64,000 bases of DNA from Sphingobacteriales bacterium (lineage in GTDB: Bacteria; Bacteroidota; Bacteroidia; Chitinophagales; Chitinophagaceae). The position numbers were made by a program, and so were the translations under genes. This document shows, piece by piece, positions 53,201-61,618 of the stretch. The notes beneath the pieces were generated by a model that saw only the letters and a program-made list of their open reading frames with translations, did not search any database and was not told the DNA's origin. The stretch spans positions 260,605 to 324,604 of the forward strand of contig RXJG01000001.1 in assembly GCA_003963365.1 (NCBI GenBank). The letters run 5' to 3'. Positions within the stretch are counted from its first letter, which is position 1, and every line of letters starts with the position of its first letter.

Positions 53201-53562
53201 CCAATTTAAAAGACCTCCAGTTCGCTCCCAATGATGTAGCAAGTACTGTTCAAAATTTTGTTTCAGGTGGTATTGGCAATGTTACAGAGTATTGGATGGT
53301 GAAACGTTCTTTTGTAAAACTGAGAGAAGTTTCGTTATCCTATATGCTTCCACAAGCATTGTTATCGAGGAGCAAATTCATTAAAGGCGCTACTTTCTCA
53401 ATCGTTGGAAGAAACCTTCTCTACTGGGCAGCAAGGAAAGATATAGACCTGGATCAGTTCCCTTCCGGCTACAATGATTCAGACAGGTCGTTAAATAACG
53501 GGGGTGTACTGCAGAGTGCTACTGCCAGGAGATTTGGTTTTAATATTAATCTCACCTTTTAA
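50266..53562 (+). CDS. SusC/RagA TonB-linked outer-membrane transporter, no STN domain
   Basis: A 1098-residue receptor. After the signal peptide (1-24, ending IKAQ) a carboxypeptidase-like regulatory domain (about 27-100) leads into the plug, which begins VVVTAYGIKKEIKRLGYA, then a large barrel ending INLTF. Unlike the receptor at 25184-28597, it lacks an STN domain and has no sigma/FecR pair beside it, so it is a transporter and not a signalling receptor. It is followed by SusD, and, past a terminator, alkaline phosphatase and a second phosphatase. That hints that its cargo is a phosphorylated compound. The substrate is inferred from neighbours only. Confidence 0.93.
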   Translation: MRPITSKLIATLIFSLLVAGIKAQVKVIAGRVLTKNGYGISGASIQANSSKKTAVADSLGNFTLSAEENDKTIFISSIGFIPERFPISEKTSTYVLEEDNKTLNEVVVTAYGIKKEIKRLGYAAQELKGSEITKSRDANPVNALVGKIAGLSVGASSEMLGRPEIVLRGSKDLLFVVDGVPINTDTWNISPDDIESFTVLKGTNASAIYGFRGVNGAIVITTKRGTKDKKGWTVEVNSSTFFEKGFLTVPNSQTEYGRGKAFAYDYGNRLYDNAQRLPEWGPRFEGQLVRQYDSPYDPVANIRTPTPWIARGKNNFNDFLQTGIINSNNVALSTATDRSDMRISISNMDQRGMAPNTKLNTYTLALNSGYNITDKFRVEASLNYNKQYSPNIPDVNYGPNSYIYMFKVYGSADYNVNDLKDIYKAPQGVQDLIPYAQEYGRENSAWFMAKKWLRSHDKSDINGYLRATYKINKDLNVSLRSQITTWNQIRTEQVPAGANLNTYTPWYYFGWYGDYREDRRNLFENNTDLIFNFDKKLRDFSIAAFAGGSERSFSYGSNWGTTKALATPNLYALSNSKGPELSYTWGSKMQVYSAFYSVDFTFRKLFTLSHTGRMDNLSTLPKGSNTFFYPSVSLSTVLSDYVKLPSIISFLKLRASYADVKGGLTQSTVASAFTQITGLSTNGGLLGYGSDLYTSYDGPSYANQNSYSIQSYYNGTPSVSYSSTLANPKLKPFNRTSYEAGVDMRFLRNRLGVEFTYFTSLNGPQIFALGVAPSTGYAAANVNGITSQKKGFEFTVNGSVLKSPHGINWDIAINYAAYKETLKDIYGDETFLNINGHNYKKGDRLDALYGTGFVRDGSNNIIYAAGLPLSAPSDINNRKFLGNLNPDFIFGVNNKISYRNFSLSFQFDGRIGGVIWDEIYKDGMNGGTAIESATGDFGAARLAEWQTTNGGTIAPTAQYIAKGVKIVSGIPIFSGGQITNLKDLQFAPNDVASTVQNFVSGGIGNVTEYWMVKRSFVKLREVSLSYMLPQALLSRSKFIKGATFSIVGRNLLYWAARKDIDLDQFPSGYNDSDRSLNNGGVLQSATARRFGFNINLTF

Positions 53563-53589
53563 TAACTATTCATGTTTAAAAATATTTGT

Positions 53590-55185
53590 ATGAAACATCA
53601 ATTTAGTAAACTATTTGTGGGATTGCTGGGGGTTATTTACCTGTTAAGCAGTTGCCAGAAAGGTAACCTGTTGTCCAACCCTAACGTAACGGCAGATAAC
53701 TCCACGGTGCCTGCATCGCTTATTCTAAACCATATTACCTCAAACCTGATGCGGGAAGAAGAACCGGTTATTTCCCAGGTTTATAAATGGAACCAGTTTA
53801 TTGTTTCCAATTATTCTTATTACTTCGGAAGCAATGCTTATAACTGGTCTAATACCAGCGATACTTACGATAATATCAAGTATTGTGTGAAAATGGAAGA
53901 GCAGGCTCAGAAACAGTATAACAACAGTACAAATGTTTATTTCGCACTGAGTAAATTCTTCCGGGCGTATTCTTTTATATGGCTTACGCAAAGAGTAGGC
54001 GATATACCGATGTCCCAGGCCGGTAACCCGGTTATTCTTACGCCTGCATACGATACGCAGCATGATGTTTATAAAAATAGTCTGGCTTTGCTGGATACAG
54101 CCAATACCTTAATAGCGGCTTTAATTTCTCCTGCGAATAAGGACAAGGTGGTTGATGCTTCCGGTGATATCTTCGGTTTAACTTATCAGCAATGGCAGAA
54201 AGTTATTAATACCTATAAGTTACGGGTACTGATAAGCTTAAGTAAAAGAGCAGATGATAATGCAGACCTGAACATCAAGAACCAGTTTGCAACTATTTTA
54301 TCCAATCCGGGTAAATATCCTGTCATGACGTCGAATAACGATAACATGACTTATAAATATACTACCATTACTTTATACCCACCTAACCGTTCTGGCTATT
54401 CGCCGTATAATAATTGTGAAAATATCAACCAGTCATTTTATGCAGTAACGGCAGCATATAATGATCCAAGAATATTTGCATTGAGCTGCCCGGCTCCGGC
54501 TCAAATTTCTGGTGGTAAGGCGGTTTCGGATTTTACGGCATATGTTGGAGAGGATAACAACAAGTCACAGGCATTAATGAGCAGCTTTACAGCAGATGGC
54601 CAGCATTCCAGTTTAAGTTATAACAGGTATATGTCGTCTGCATCCGGTGCCAATTGTGAGCCTTATATTCTCATTGGATACCCGGAATTATGTTTCAACA
54701 TTGCAGAGGCGGCTAACAGGGGATGGGTTACCGGTACAAGTACGCAAACATGGTACCTTAACGGAATTAATGCATCGATGTCATTGTATGGGTTAAGCCA
54801 GGGGAAAACAATCGTGGTAGGAAATAATGACGGAACAAAACCTAACCTTGGTACGGTAACGGTGGATATTAACGGTTTCCTTTCTAATCCTAATGTGGCT
54901 TATAGCGGGGACAATGCTTCAGGGTTAGCACAAATATTAACGCAGAAGTATGTTGCTTTTTTTATGAACTCAGGTTATGAGGCCTTTTATAACTGGCGCA
55001 GAACAGGCGTTCCCAATTTTAACCAGGGAGGTGCCGGTGTTGGAACCCCCTCTAATAAGATACCTTTAAGATGGCAGTATCCGCAGGGTGAAATCAATTA
55101 TAATAACAAGAATTACCAGGCAGCACTTCAATCACAATTTGGGGGAACTGACGATATAAACGCCAAAATGTGGTTGATCAAATAA
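53590..55185 (+). CDS. SusD/RagB-like nutrient-binding lipoprotein (SusD_2 type)
   Basis: A 531-residue lipoprotein from the ATG at 53590. An earlier in-frame ATG at 53572 is possible, but MKHQFSKLFVGLLGV gives the clean signal, with lipobox LLSSC and Cys22. It belongs to the group with a helical TPR-like core (KFFRAYSFIWLTQRVGDIPMS) and a C-terminal YEAFYNWRRTGVPNF block, typical of the SusD-like_2 proteins paired with SusC. It captures substrate for the SusC transporter 27 bases upstream. A strong terminator follows. Confidence 0.9.
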   Translation: MKHQFSKLFVGLLGVIYLLSSCQKGNLLSNPNVTADNSTVPASLILNHITSNLMREEEPVISQVYKWNQFIVSNYSYYFGSNAYNWSNTSDTYDNIKYCVKMEEQAQKQYNNSTNVYFALSKFFRAYSFIWLTQRVGDIPMSQAGNPVILTPAYDTQHDVYKNSLALLDTANTLIAALISPANKDKVVDASGDIFGLTYQQWQKVINTYKLRVLISLSKRADDNADLNIKNQFATILSNPGKYPVMTSNNDNMTYKYTTITLYPPNRSGYSPYNNCENINQSFYAVTAAYNDPRIFALSCPAPAQISGGKAVSDFTAYVGEDNNKSQALMSSFTADGQHSSLSYNRYMSSASGANCEPYILIGYPELCFNIAEAANRGWVTGTSTQTWYLNGINASMSLYGLSQGKTIVVGNNDGTKPNLGTVTVDINGFLSNPNVAYSGDNASGLAQILTQKYVAFFMNSGYEAFYNWRRTGVPNFNQGGAGVGTPSNKIPLRWQYPQGEINYNNKNYQAALQSQFGGTDDINAKMWLIK

Positions 55186-55203
55186 ATCAATCAAATGTTT
55201 CAC

Positions 55204-55236
55204 AAACGGGAAGACAGGCACTTCCCGTTTATTTTT
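55204..55236 (+). terminator. Intrinsic terminator after the second SusC/SusD pair
   Basis: AAACGGGAAG (55204-55213) and CTTCCCGTTT (55221-55230) form a perfect 10-bp stem with a 7-base loop, followed by ATTTTT. It lies 19 bases past the SusD stop and 8 bases before the alkaline phosphatase start, so the phosphatase is expressed by read-through or from its own promoter. Confidence 0.88.
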
Positions 55237-55243
55237 AAATTAC

Positions 55244-56332
55244 ATGAAGACATTCAGCATCTTTTACCTCGTGCTTTTAATATTTCCTGTTGCAGGGATA
55301 ACCCAGGGGGGAAAGAAGAAATTAACTCATCAGCAATCCCGGCCTAAGAATATTATTCTTTTAATTGGCGATGGAATGGGTACCGCACAAATATTTGCCG
55401 GCTTAACTGCCAACAAAGGCTGGCTGAACCTGGAGCAATGCTCTTTCGTTGGTTTTCACAAAAACCAGTCAGCTGACAATTATATAACCGATTCAGGGGC
55501 CGGCGCCACTGCTTTTTCTACGGGTAAAAAGGCTAAGAATGGAGCTATTGGCGTAGATGCACTTGATAAACCGTTTCCGACAATTCTGGAACTGGCAGCA
55601 AAACATCATTTAGCAACCGGTTTGGTAGTAAGTTGTTCTATTACACATGCCACTCCTGCTGCTTTTATCGCTCATCAACCCAGCAGAACAATGACGGAAG
55701 CCATTGCCAATGATTTTTTAAAAACTCCCATTGATGTATTTATAGGAGGAGGAAAAAAATATTTCAATCAGCGGAAAGATGGAAAGAATCTTTGTGATAG
55801 TCTTTTGAAAAAGGGATATGCTGTTACCAATACATTATCTGAGGTCGTAAAAATCAATTCCGGGAAGCTGGCTGGTTTTATTGATACGGCCGAACCACCA
55901 AGAGTAACGGCCGGAAGGGGAGACCAGTTATTAAAATCGTTGCAAACTGCTTTGAAGATTCTTCAGAAGAATAAAAAGGGCTTTTTCTTAATGCTGGAAG
56001 GATCTCAGATTGACTGGGGAGGTCATGCAAACGATTCGGCTTATGTAATTGATGAAATGATTGACTTTGATAAAGCAATGGGGGAGGCAATAGCGTTTGC
56101 AAAAAAGGATAAAAACACCCTCATAATAATTACGGCAGATCATGAAACCGGGGGGCTGGCGTTAACGGGTGGTGACATGAAAAAAGGACTAGTGCAAATG
56201 AAATTCATTACCAAGGAACATACCGCCGTAATGATTCCTGTTTTTACTTATGGCCCCATGGCTTCCACTTTTTCCGGTATTTATGAGAATACGGATTTAT
56301 TTAAAAAAATGAAAAATGCATTTAATTTCTGA
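55244..56332 (+). CDS. Alkaline phosphatase, exported
   Basis: A 362-residue phosphomonoesterase. The signal peptide covers about residues 1-22. The metal/active-site motifs are IGDGMG (Asp43), TDSGAGATAFSTG with nucleophile Ser84, DWGGHAND and TADHETGG (metal-binding Asp/His), in the proper order of the PhoA family. Size is near the lower limit of the family: it lacks some of the crown insertions. It releases phosphate from many esters outside the cytoplasm. It begins just after the SusD terminator, and its stop lies four bases before the next gene's start. Confidence 0.93.
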   Translation: MKTFSIFYLVLLIFPVAGITQGGKKKLTHQQSRPKNIILLIGDGMGTAQIFAGLTANKGWLNLEQCSFVGFHKNQSADNYITDSGAGATAFSTGKKAKNGAIGVDALDKPFPTILELAAKHHLATGLVVSCSITHATPAAFIAHQPSRTMTEAIANDFLKTPIDVFIGGGKKYFNQRKDGKNLCDSLLKKGYAVTNTLSEVVKINSGKLAGFIDTAEPPRVTAGRGDQLLKSLQTALKILQKNKKGFFLMLEGSQIDWGGHANDSAYVIDEMIDFDKAMGEAIAFAKKDKNTLIIITADHETGGLALTGGDMKKGLVQMKFITKEHTAVMIPVFTYGPMASTFSGIYENTDLFKKMKNAFNF

Positions 56333-56336
56333 TGGG

Positions 56337-57149
56337 ATGAGAAAACAATGGATGGTTGTTGTTTTTATATGGTGGTTTAACACACTGAATGCACAGCTAA
56401 CGGACAGCCTTGTACGCAGGGTTGATTTGGAGGGGACTGTTAATTTCAGGGACATGGGTGGTTATATGAATAAAGAAGGTAAAAAGATCAAATGGAAAAA
56501 ATTATTTCGTTCTGATGCGCTTAATAAATTATCCGGCAACGATACCAGGAGACTGCAATCGTATTCCATAAAATATGTTTTCGATTTTCGGGGGCCAGCC
56601 GAATTTAAATCAGCCCCGGATATTTTACCGGTGGGAGCAACATGGGTATCTCTTCCGGCAGGCAGTGAAAATATTGGGAGTAATGACTATATTAAAAGCA
56701 TGCAGAACCCGGATTCATTTATGCTGGCGTTTTATGGAAACCTTAAACCATTTAAAGAAAGATACCGCCCTTTTTTTGATACCCTCCTGGTTGCAGATAC
56801 CTCAGCAGCCATAATATTTCATTGTACTGCCGGTAAAGACAGAACAGGCATTGCCGCCGCTTTGCTCTTATCGGCTCTGAATGTGGATGAGCAACTGATT
56901 TTCGAAGATTATCTCGCTACTAACTATTACCGTGAGCAGGAAAACAAAAGAATTATTACTGTAATGACATCAAGGTATAACCTGGATAAATTAAAAGCTG
57001 AAAAATTATTAAGGGCTGACAGATTGTATTTGAAGGCAACATTCGATGCCATAAAACTAAGTTATGGTTCTGTTGCAAATTACCTGGATAAAGAATTGGG
57101 GCTGACAAAAGAGAAACTGGTATTATTAAAAAGCAGGTACCTCGAATAG
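56337..57149 (+). CDS. Exported tyrosine-phosphatase-like (CX5R) phosphatase
   Basis: A 270-residue protein of the Y_phosphatase3 group. The ATG at 56337 is chosen over 56316, since it gives a good signal peptide ending TLNAQ and starts four bases after the alkaline phosphatase stop. The active-site loop HCTAGKDRTG holds nucleophile Cys163 and Arg169. The N-terminal NFRDMGGY and KKLFRSDAL motifs are typical of the family, which includes Listeria LipA and dephosphorylates phosphotyrosine and phosphoinositides. Because it is exported next to alkaline phosphatase, nutrient release from phosphorylated inositols or proteins is more likely than signalling. Confidence 0.88.
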   Translation: MRKQWMVVVFIWWFNTLNAQLTDSLVRRVDLEGTVNFRDMGGYMNKEGKKIKWKKLFRSDALNKLSGNDTRRLQSYSIKYVFDFRGPAEFKSAPDILPVGATWVSLPAGSENIGSNDYIKSMQNPDSFMLAFYGNLKPFKERYRPFFDTLLVADTSAAIIFHCTAGKDRTGIAAALLLSALNVDEQLIFEDYLATNYYREQENKRIITVMTSRYNLDKLKAEKLLRADRLYLKATFDAIKLSYGSVANYLDKELGLTKEKLVLLKSRYLE

Positions 57150-57213
57150 AGCAGTTCATGCATCCTGTTTTTTATAAGACAGGATATAATAGTTAAATAA
57201 ATTTTTTTTATTA

Positions 57214-57672
57214 GTGGAATTAAATTTCAGGGTAAGGTCTGCAGAACAGTCAGACGTACTTTTTTTTTATCAATCGGTGGTTGCCGGCAATAATTACCAG
57301 GGTAGTTCAGGAGATTTTTTGCAGGTATTTAAACAGAAGTTACTTTCATCGGCCACAAAAATGCTGGTAGTTGAGTTGGTATCCCGATCAGAAAATGTCG
57401 GATTAATTGTGGTGGATGTTCAGTATAATTTAACAGATACCCGTCCTGTTTATGAAATAAAGGAGTTTTTTATTGTGGCGGAATATCGTAATTATAATAC
57501 CGCCGATATATTGTATGAGTATTTTGAATCTTCCCTGAAAAATCAGGCGAATTGTATCATAAGAGTATGCTGTAATATTCATTCATCACTTATGCATAGT
57601 TTTTATAGCAGGAAACAATTTGCCTATGCGAAGAAATTATACATTAAAGAGCTGCAATTGGTACAATGCTAA
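57214..57672 (+). CDS. GNAT-fold acetyltransferase-like protein
   Basis: A 152-residue protein with the layout of the PhnO-like GNAT at 49678-50112 but much diverged: similar strand order, EIKEFFIVAEYRNYNTADILYEYF as the acetyl-CoA region (the usual Arg/Gly-x-Gly loop is replaced by RNYNTAD), and a C-terminal HSFYSRKQFAYAKKLYIKEL. Translation starts at GTG (57214). It is 64 bases after the exported phosphatase, probably in its transcript. Loss of the glycine-rich pyrophosphate loop suggests weakened or altered cofactor binding. Function unknown, though it flanks the same cassette as its relative on the other side. Confidence 0.7.
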   Translation: MELNFRVRSAEQSDVLFFYQSVVAGNNYQGSSGDFLQVFKQKLLSSATKMLVVELVSRSENVGLIVVDVQYNLTDTRPVYEIKEFFIVAEYRNYNTADILYEYFESSLKNQANCIIRVCCNIHSSLMHSFYSRKQFAYAKKLYIKELQLVQC

Positions 57673-57708
57673 GTAAGTGTATTGCTGCTGGGTTAACAAT
57701 ATAAAAAT

Positions 57709-57730
57709 GGCGATTCTTTGATGAATCGCC
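57709..57730 (-). terminator. Intrinsic terminator of the DUF4249 operon
   Basis: GGCGATTC (57709-57716) and GAATCGCC (57723-57730) form a perfect 8-bp stem with a six-base loop. On the minus strand ATTTTTAT follows. It lies 111 bases past the DUF4249 stop and ends the sigma/FecR/TonB transcript. Confidence 0.85.
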
Positions 57731-57744
57731 AAAAGTGTAATCAA

Positions 57745-57770
57745 GTGCCCGGGACTGGCCAGCGTTCGAA
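57745..57770 (-). other. Conserved 26-base motif, tRNA 3'-end-like, copy B
   Basis: Partner of 49194-49219 (21 of 26 bases identical, same orientation), again 15-20 bases upstream of a terminator hairpin on the minus strand. The preceding minus-strand sequence recalls a tRNA variable-loop/T-arm but lacks a complementary 5' acceptor strand. Confidence 0.5.
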
Positions 57771-57841
57771 ACAGTTAACTTTTGATTTATCCTTTTATTT
57801 ATCAGGCTTATTCAGGCAGTATTACTGGTAAACGGTAGCTA

Positions 57842-58918
57842 TTATTGAAGTACATCATAATAAAAAATCCATTCTTTTCTGGCAACACCACCGAAAACTC
57901 CTAACCCGTTTTGAATATTTCCTACCGGTGAAGATAATTGACTGATGGGGACTCCTCCGAAACTGGATTTATATTTTTCATATTGGGACAGGTAGTCATA
58001 TAACTCTTTGCTTACTGAATTGATCCTTAGTCTTACTATTCCTGTTTCAGTTGAATCAGCAGCAACAAAGTGGTCTCTTGAAACTGCAAGCCTGGAAGTA
58101 TAGGGTTGTCCGCTAAAAAGTGAGTCTCTAATAAAAATTCTCCGAAAACTGCTGTCCAGACTGCTAAACTCATCATTATCTGTTTTTATGTCACGGGTAA
58201 ATACAGATAGCCGGATGTATTTATTAATTGGGATCGTGTCTCTTATCAATGTAACACCCGGTTGATCTTTTACCTGTTCAAACAAGTTCAGTCCTTTCGG
58301 TGTGTTGTAATTATATTGGACACCCTGCCAGTAAAAATACCTGTATAATTTTACAATCTGTTTTACCGCATCGAATATATAATAGTTCTTTTCTGCAGGC
58401 GGGTCATTAATGGTAAAATCAAAAACCAATACAGGTTTGCCGGAGATATTGTCTTCATAACTATCAATACTATCCACCATAAAAGGACCAGGAATGTGAG
58501 TGGTAGCCGAGACCGGCCCCAGCTCCGGGTGAGTTATGTGTATGGTATAATCTGTATTGTATTTAAATACGGAGTTGTTAGAATAAATGCTGGCGGGGTT
58601 ATTAGAAAAAACAATAGAATTATTTAACCATAATCTTTGTGTTGCTCCGCCCTGTTCATTAATTGAGACCGAAGCATTGTCAATTTTCTGAAATACAATT
58701 TGGTTACCGCTACCTGCGATTATACTTTTGCTTACAGGGATATTAGCGGTATCATCAGCCGTTATTTCAGCCAGTACCACGAGCTTATCGTTATGCTGAG
58801 TATTGCCATAAACATATTTTTTGCAGGATTGTGCTGCGAGTAAACTTAAAAACAAATAAAACCAAAATACTGCCGGGGAATAACCTTTATACAAATATTT
58901 ACTATTCCTGATTTTCAT
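57842..58918 (-). CDS. DUF4249 lipoprotein, TonB-receptor partner
   Basis: A 358-residue lipoprotein with lipobox AAQSC (Cys32) and a beta-rich fold of the DUF4249 family, recognised by its early VVLAEITADDTANIPVSKS segment, the YTIHITHPELGPVSATT strand and its position. In Bacteroidota these proteins are usually encoded right after a TonB-dependent receptor carrying STN and carboxypeptidase-like domains, as here (7-base gap). They are thought to act as its cell-surface partner, in a role like SusD, though the cargo is not known. It is the last gene of the operon. Confidence 0.85.
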   Translation of the reverse strand: MKIRNSKYLYKGYSPAVFWFYLFLSLLAAQSCKKYVYGNTQHNDKLVVLAEITADDTANIPVSKSIIAGSGNQIVFQKIDNASVSINEQGGATQRLWLNNSIVFSNNPASIYSNNSVFKYNTDYTIHITHPELGPVSATTHIPGPFMVDSIDSYEDNISGKPVLVFDFTINDPPAEKNYYIFDAVKQIVKLYRYFYWQGVQYNYNTPKGLNLFEQVKDQPGVTLIRDTIPINKYIRLSVFTRDIKTDNDEFSSLDSSFRRIFIRDSLFSGQPYTSRLAVSRDHFVAADSTETGIVRLRINSVSKELYDYLSQYEKYKSSFGGVPISQLSSPVGNIQNGLGVFGGVARKEWIFYYDVLQ

Positions 58919-58925
58919 AGGGTAT

Positions 58926-61547
58926 TTAAAATTTTAACGTGTAGGATAAATATGGTGTCAGGTCAAATAATTTGTTTCGCTGCTCAATAATGATGCTTTT
59001 ATCATTAAGTGAGCCCCGCAAATCGTAAGCATATTGATCCGGGGATCCATATACGTTATAGACCCCGGCGGTGATAATTGATCTTATTTTCTTTTGCTTT
59101 GGTGTATGGTAAGTAATGGCAAAATCCAGTCGTTGGTATGGAGATGTCCGGTATTGGTTTACTAAAGAGTAATGGTAAATAAACCGATAATTTTTTAGCA
59201 GATCATCAGGGTTAATGATTTGTTGTGCATTATCATAATCCGGATAAATATAATCCGGAAGTGAAAATGCATCACCTGTAGCAAAAGACCAAAGCGCAGA
59301 AAAATTCAGCCACTTATTAGGATGATAAACAAAACCTGCATTGATATTGTGACGCCTGTCATATTTAAAAGGAAATTTTTCCCCGTTATTAATATCATAG
59401 AACTGCCGCCAGCTCCACGATAATGTATAAGCAGCATGAACAGAAATTTTTTTGGCGTTTTTTTGTACTATCCATTCTATGCCATAGCTCCACCCTTTTC
59501 CTGTCTCGATATTTTTTTGCCAGTTTGTTTCGTTAATAAAATAACTCTTCCCTTCGGTATAATTTGTTACATTTTTCAATTGCCGCCAGTAACCGTCTGC
59601 AGAAAGTCTGAACCCATTTTTAGTGATCATTGAATACCCAAGGTTATATGATTCACTTTGTTCGGGTTTTAATATTTTTGTACTTGGCACCCAAAGATCG
59701 GAATTTACTCCAAGGTAGGGGCTTGTAACCAGGTGAAGATATTGTGTCATCCTGTTTACTGAAAAGTATACTTGTTGTGAGTGACCCGTCCGGTATGAAA
59801 TAAAAAATCTTGGCTCAAATCCAACGAAATTATAATTGCTGAAATGATAATCCGTAAAGCGGAGACCCGGCCGGATAAATAATTTCTTTGTTAACCTCAA
59901 TTCACTTTCAGCGTAGCCGGAAAGTTCATTAAAAGGAAGGGGATCAAACGATTTAAAGTTACTGGTGTTCTCCTCCAGTTGTGAACTAAGTTTTGTATCA
60001 AAGGGTTTGATAATGGTACGAGCAAACTCCACTCCAATGTTTAATTTGGTTTTATTAGTAATGGTGATTTCTGCGGTGGACCTGGCATTATATTTTACAA
60101 TTGAAGCAAACGTTCCTAATGATTTTGTTTGTATTGGCACATTATTCTGATCGTAAAGTGTGTATTGAAAGCCTCCCAGGTTATCATAATGGCTCATATT
60201 AACAGAAGTATTGACATATGATTTAGCTCCGATAACACGGTTCCATCCCGCAGAAGCTACAATATTTCCCCACCTGTGAAGGTTATCAGCATTATCTTGT
60301 GTTTGTTTTATTCTGTCTCTCCCGGTGTAAAAATTTATCATCAGCTTGTCATTTTTGTCAAGCAGGTGTGTTAGTTTTAAATGCAGATCATAGAAATCCG
60401 GATCAATATTTTTTTGAAATATTTTAAGTCCTGAAACAGGCCAGCTATGCCGGAAAGACACCATCGTGGCTGTCTTGTTCTTTACTATCGGTCCTTCCAG
60501 TGTAAAAGATCCTGCAAGCAAACCTGCATTAGCTTCACCCTGCCAGTGTTCCATATTTCCGTCTTTTGTATACACATCTATTACAGAAGATAACGCCCCC
60601 CCATACTTAGCAGGAAAATCATTCTTGAAAAGACGCATAGACTTTACAGAAGTCTGATTAACTATTGACAGTGAACCTAACATATGAGTAGGATTGTATA
60701 CAGGATTACCGTCTAATAAAAAAAGATTTTCGTCGGTACTACCCCCACGCACTAACATATTGCTAAATGATTCTGTAATATTTTTAACTCCCGGAAGTAA
60801 ATAAGCCGAGCGGATTGGATCATTTTCACCCATAAAATAATTGATTTCACCCTCTTCATCAGTACTGATTTTATCGGAACCATTCCTTTTAAGTCCGTTC
60901 CCGGAAACTACAATTACTTCTTCCTGTATTTCCTTACGGGCTGACAGTTCTATATCAAACCTTTTATTTGAATGCAAATAGATATCTATAAGTTTTCTAA
61001 AATAACCCGAATATGATATTTCCACCTGGTGTGTGCCTTCTGAAAGCGTCAGGCTAAAAAAACCATGTGAATTAGTAAGTATGCCCCTTCTCGATTGCTT
61101 TTCCTGTATGGTAGCATCAATTAAAGGTTCTTTACCAAATTCATCTTTTACAAATCCGTAAAAAGTATACGAAGGAACAAATGCATCAGTATTAATTACT
61201 GAGGTAGCAGGAACTAAGATTATTTTATTGTTCAGTTTTTGTAATTTAACCCGTTGACTATGCAATACTTTTTGCAAAACAGCGCCTAAAGAAGTTTCAT
61301 TGCCATCAAGTTCAATAATTTTTTCCAATTCAAGACTGCTTGAAGCATATTCAATAATAATTCCGCTTTTGTTATTTATCTCTTCCAGAAAATCTTTTAC
61401 TTTACCTTTTTTAAGATTACAATGATATGGGCGGGCCAACAATTCTATTTGCTGAGCATGCAGAGAAGACCAAAGTATAAGCAGCGTTATACCCAGCAGG
61501 ATGCACCTTTTCAATACAGTACTATTATGACTTTGTACACAAATCAT
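58926..61547 (-). CDS. TonB-dependent receptor with STN domain
   Basis: An 873-residue outer-membrane receptor. After the signal peptide (about 10-31, ending SLHAQ) comes an STN domain (about 38-108, LKKGKVKDFLEEINNKSG). A carboxypeptidase-like regulatory domain follows at about 128-205, then the plug (GSDKISTDEEGEINYFMGENDP and the LVRGGSTDENLFLLDGNPVYN motif) and a barrel ending SYTLKF. The plug motif is of the kind seen with DUF4249 partners, not the SusC TIGR type. With FecR and an ECF sigma factor upstream, it should sense its cargo and autoregulate. Cargo unknown: iron chelates, peptides or small glycans are possible. Confidence 0.92.
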   Translation of the reverse strand: MICVQSHNSTVLKRCILLGITLLILWSSLHAQQIELLARPYHCNLKKGKVKDFLEEINNKSGIIIEYASSSLELEKIIELDGNETSLGAVLQKVLHSQRVKLQKLNNKIILVPATSVINTDAFVPSYTFYGFVKDEFGKEPLIDATIQEKQSRRGILTNSHGFFSLTLSEGTHQVEISYSGYFRKLIDIYLHSNKRFDIELSARKEIQEEVIVVSGNGLKRNGSDKISTDEEGEINYFMGENDPIRSAYLLPGVKNITESFSNMLVRGGSTDENLFLLDGNPVYNPTHMLGSLSIVNQTSVKSMRLFKNDFPAKYGGALSSVIDVYTKDGNMEHWQGEANAGLLAGSFTLEGPIVKNKTATMVSFRHSWPVSGLKIFQKNIDPDFYDLHLKLTHLLDKNDKLMINFYTGRDRIKQTQDNADNLHRWGNIVASAGWNRVIGAKSYVNTSVNMSHYDNLGGFQYTLYDQNNVPIQTKSLGTFASIVKYNARSTAEITITNKTKLNIGVEFARTIIKPFDTKLSSQLEENTSNFKSFDPLPFNELSGYAESELRLTKKLFIRPGLRFTDYHFSNYNFVGFEPRFFISYRTGHSQQVYFSVNRMTQYLHLVTSPYLGVNSDLWVPSTKILKPEQSESYNLGYSMITKNGFRLSADGYWRQLKNVTNYTEGKSYFINETNWQKNIETGKGWSYGIEWIVQKNAKKISVHAAYTLSWSWRQFYDINNGEKFPFKYDRRHNINAGFVYHPNKWLNFSALWSFATGDAFSLPDYIYPDYDNAQQIINPDDLLKNYRFIYHYSLVNQYRTSPYQRLDFAITYHTPKQKKIRSIITAGVYNVYGSPDQYAYDLRGSLNDKSIIIEQRNKLFDLTPYLSYTLKF

Positions 61548-61618
61548 AAAAATCGGTAAGCGGATTATTAATAAGCCATTAAATCAAAAACTTCAATTGT
61601 TCCGGCAATTAAACCAAA

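Noticed and set aside
57731-57841. tRNA gene on the minus strand
   Set aside because: The T-loop-like and acceptor-like 3' end is present, but no complementary 5' acceptor strand or anticodon arm could be found upstream, so it is not an intact tRNA.
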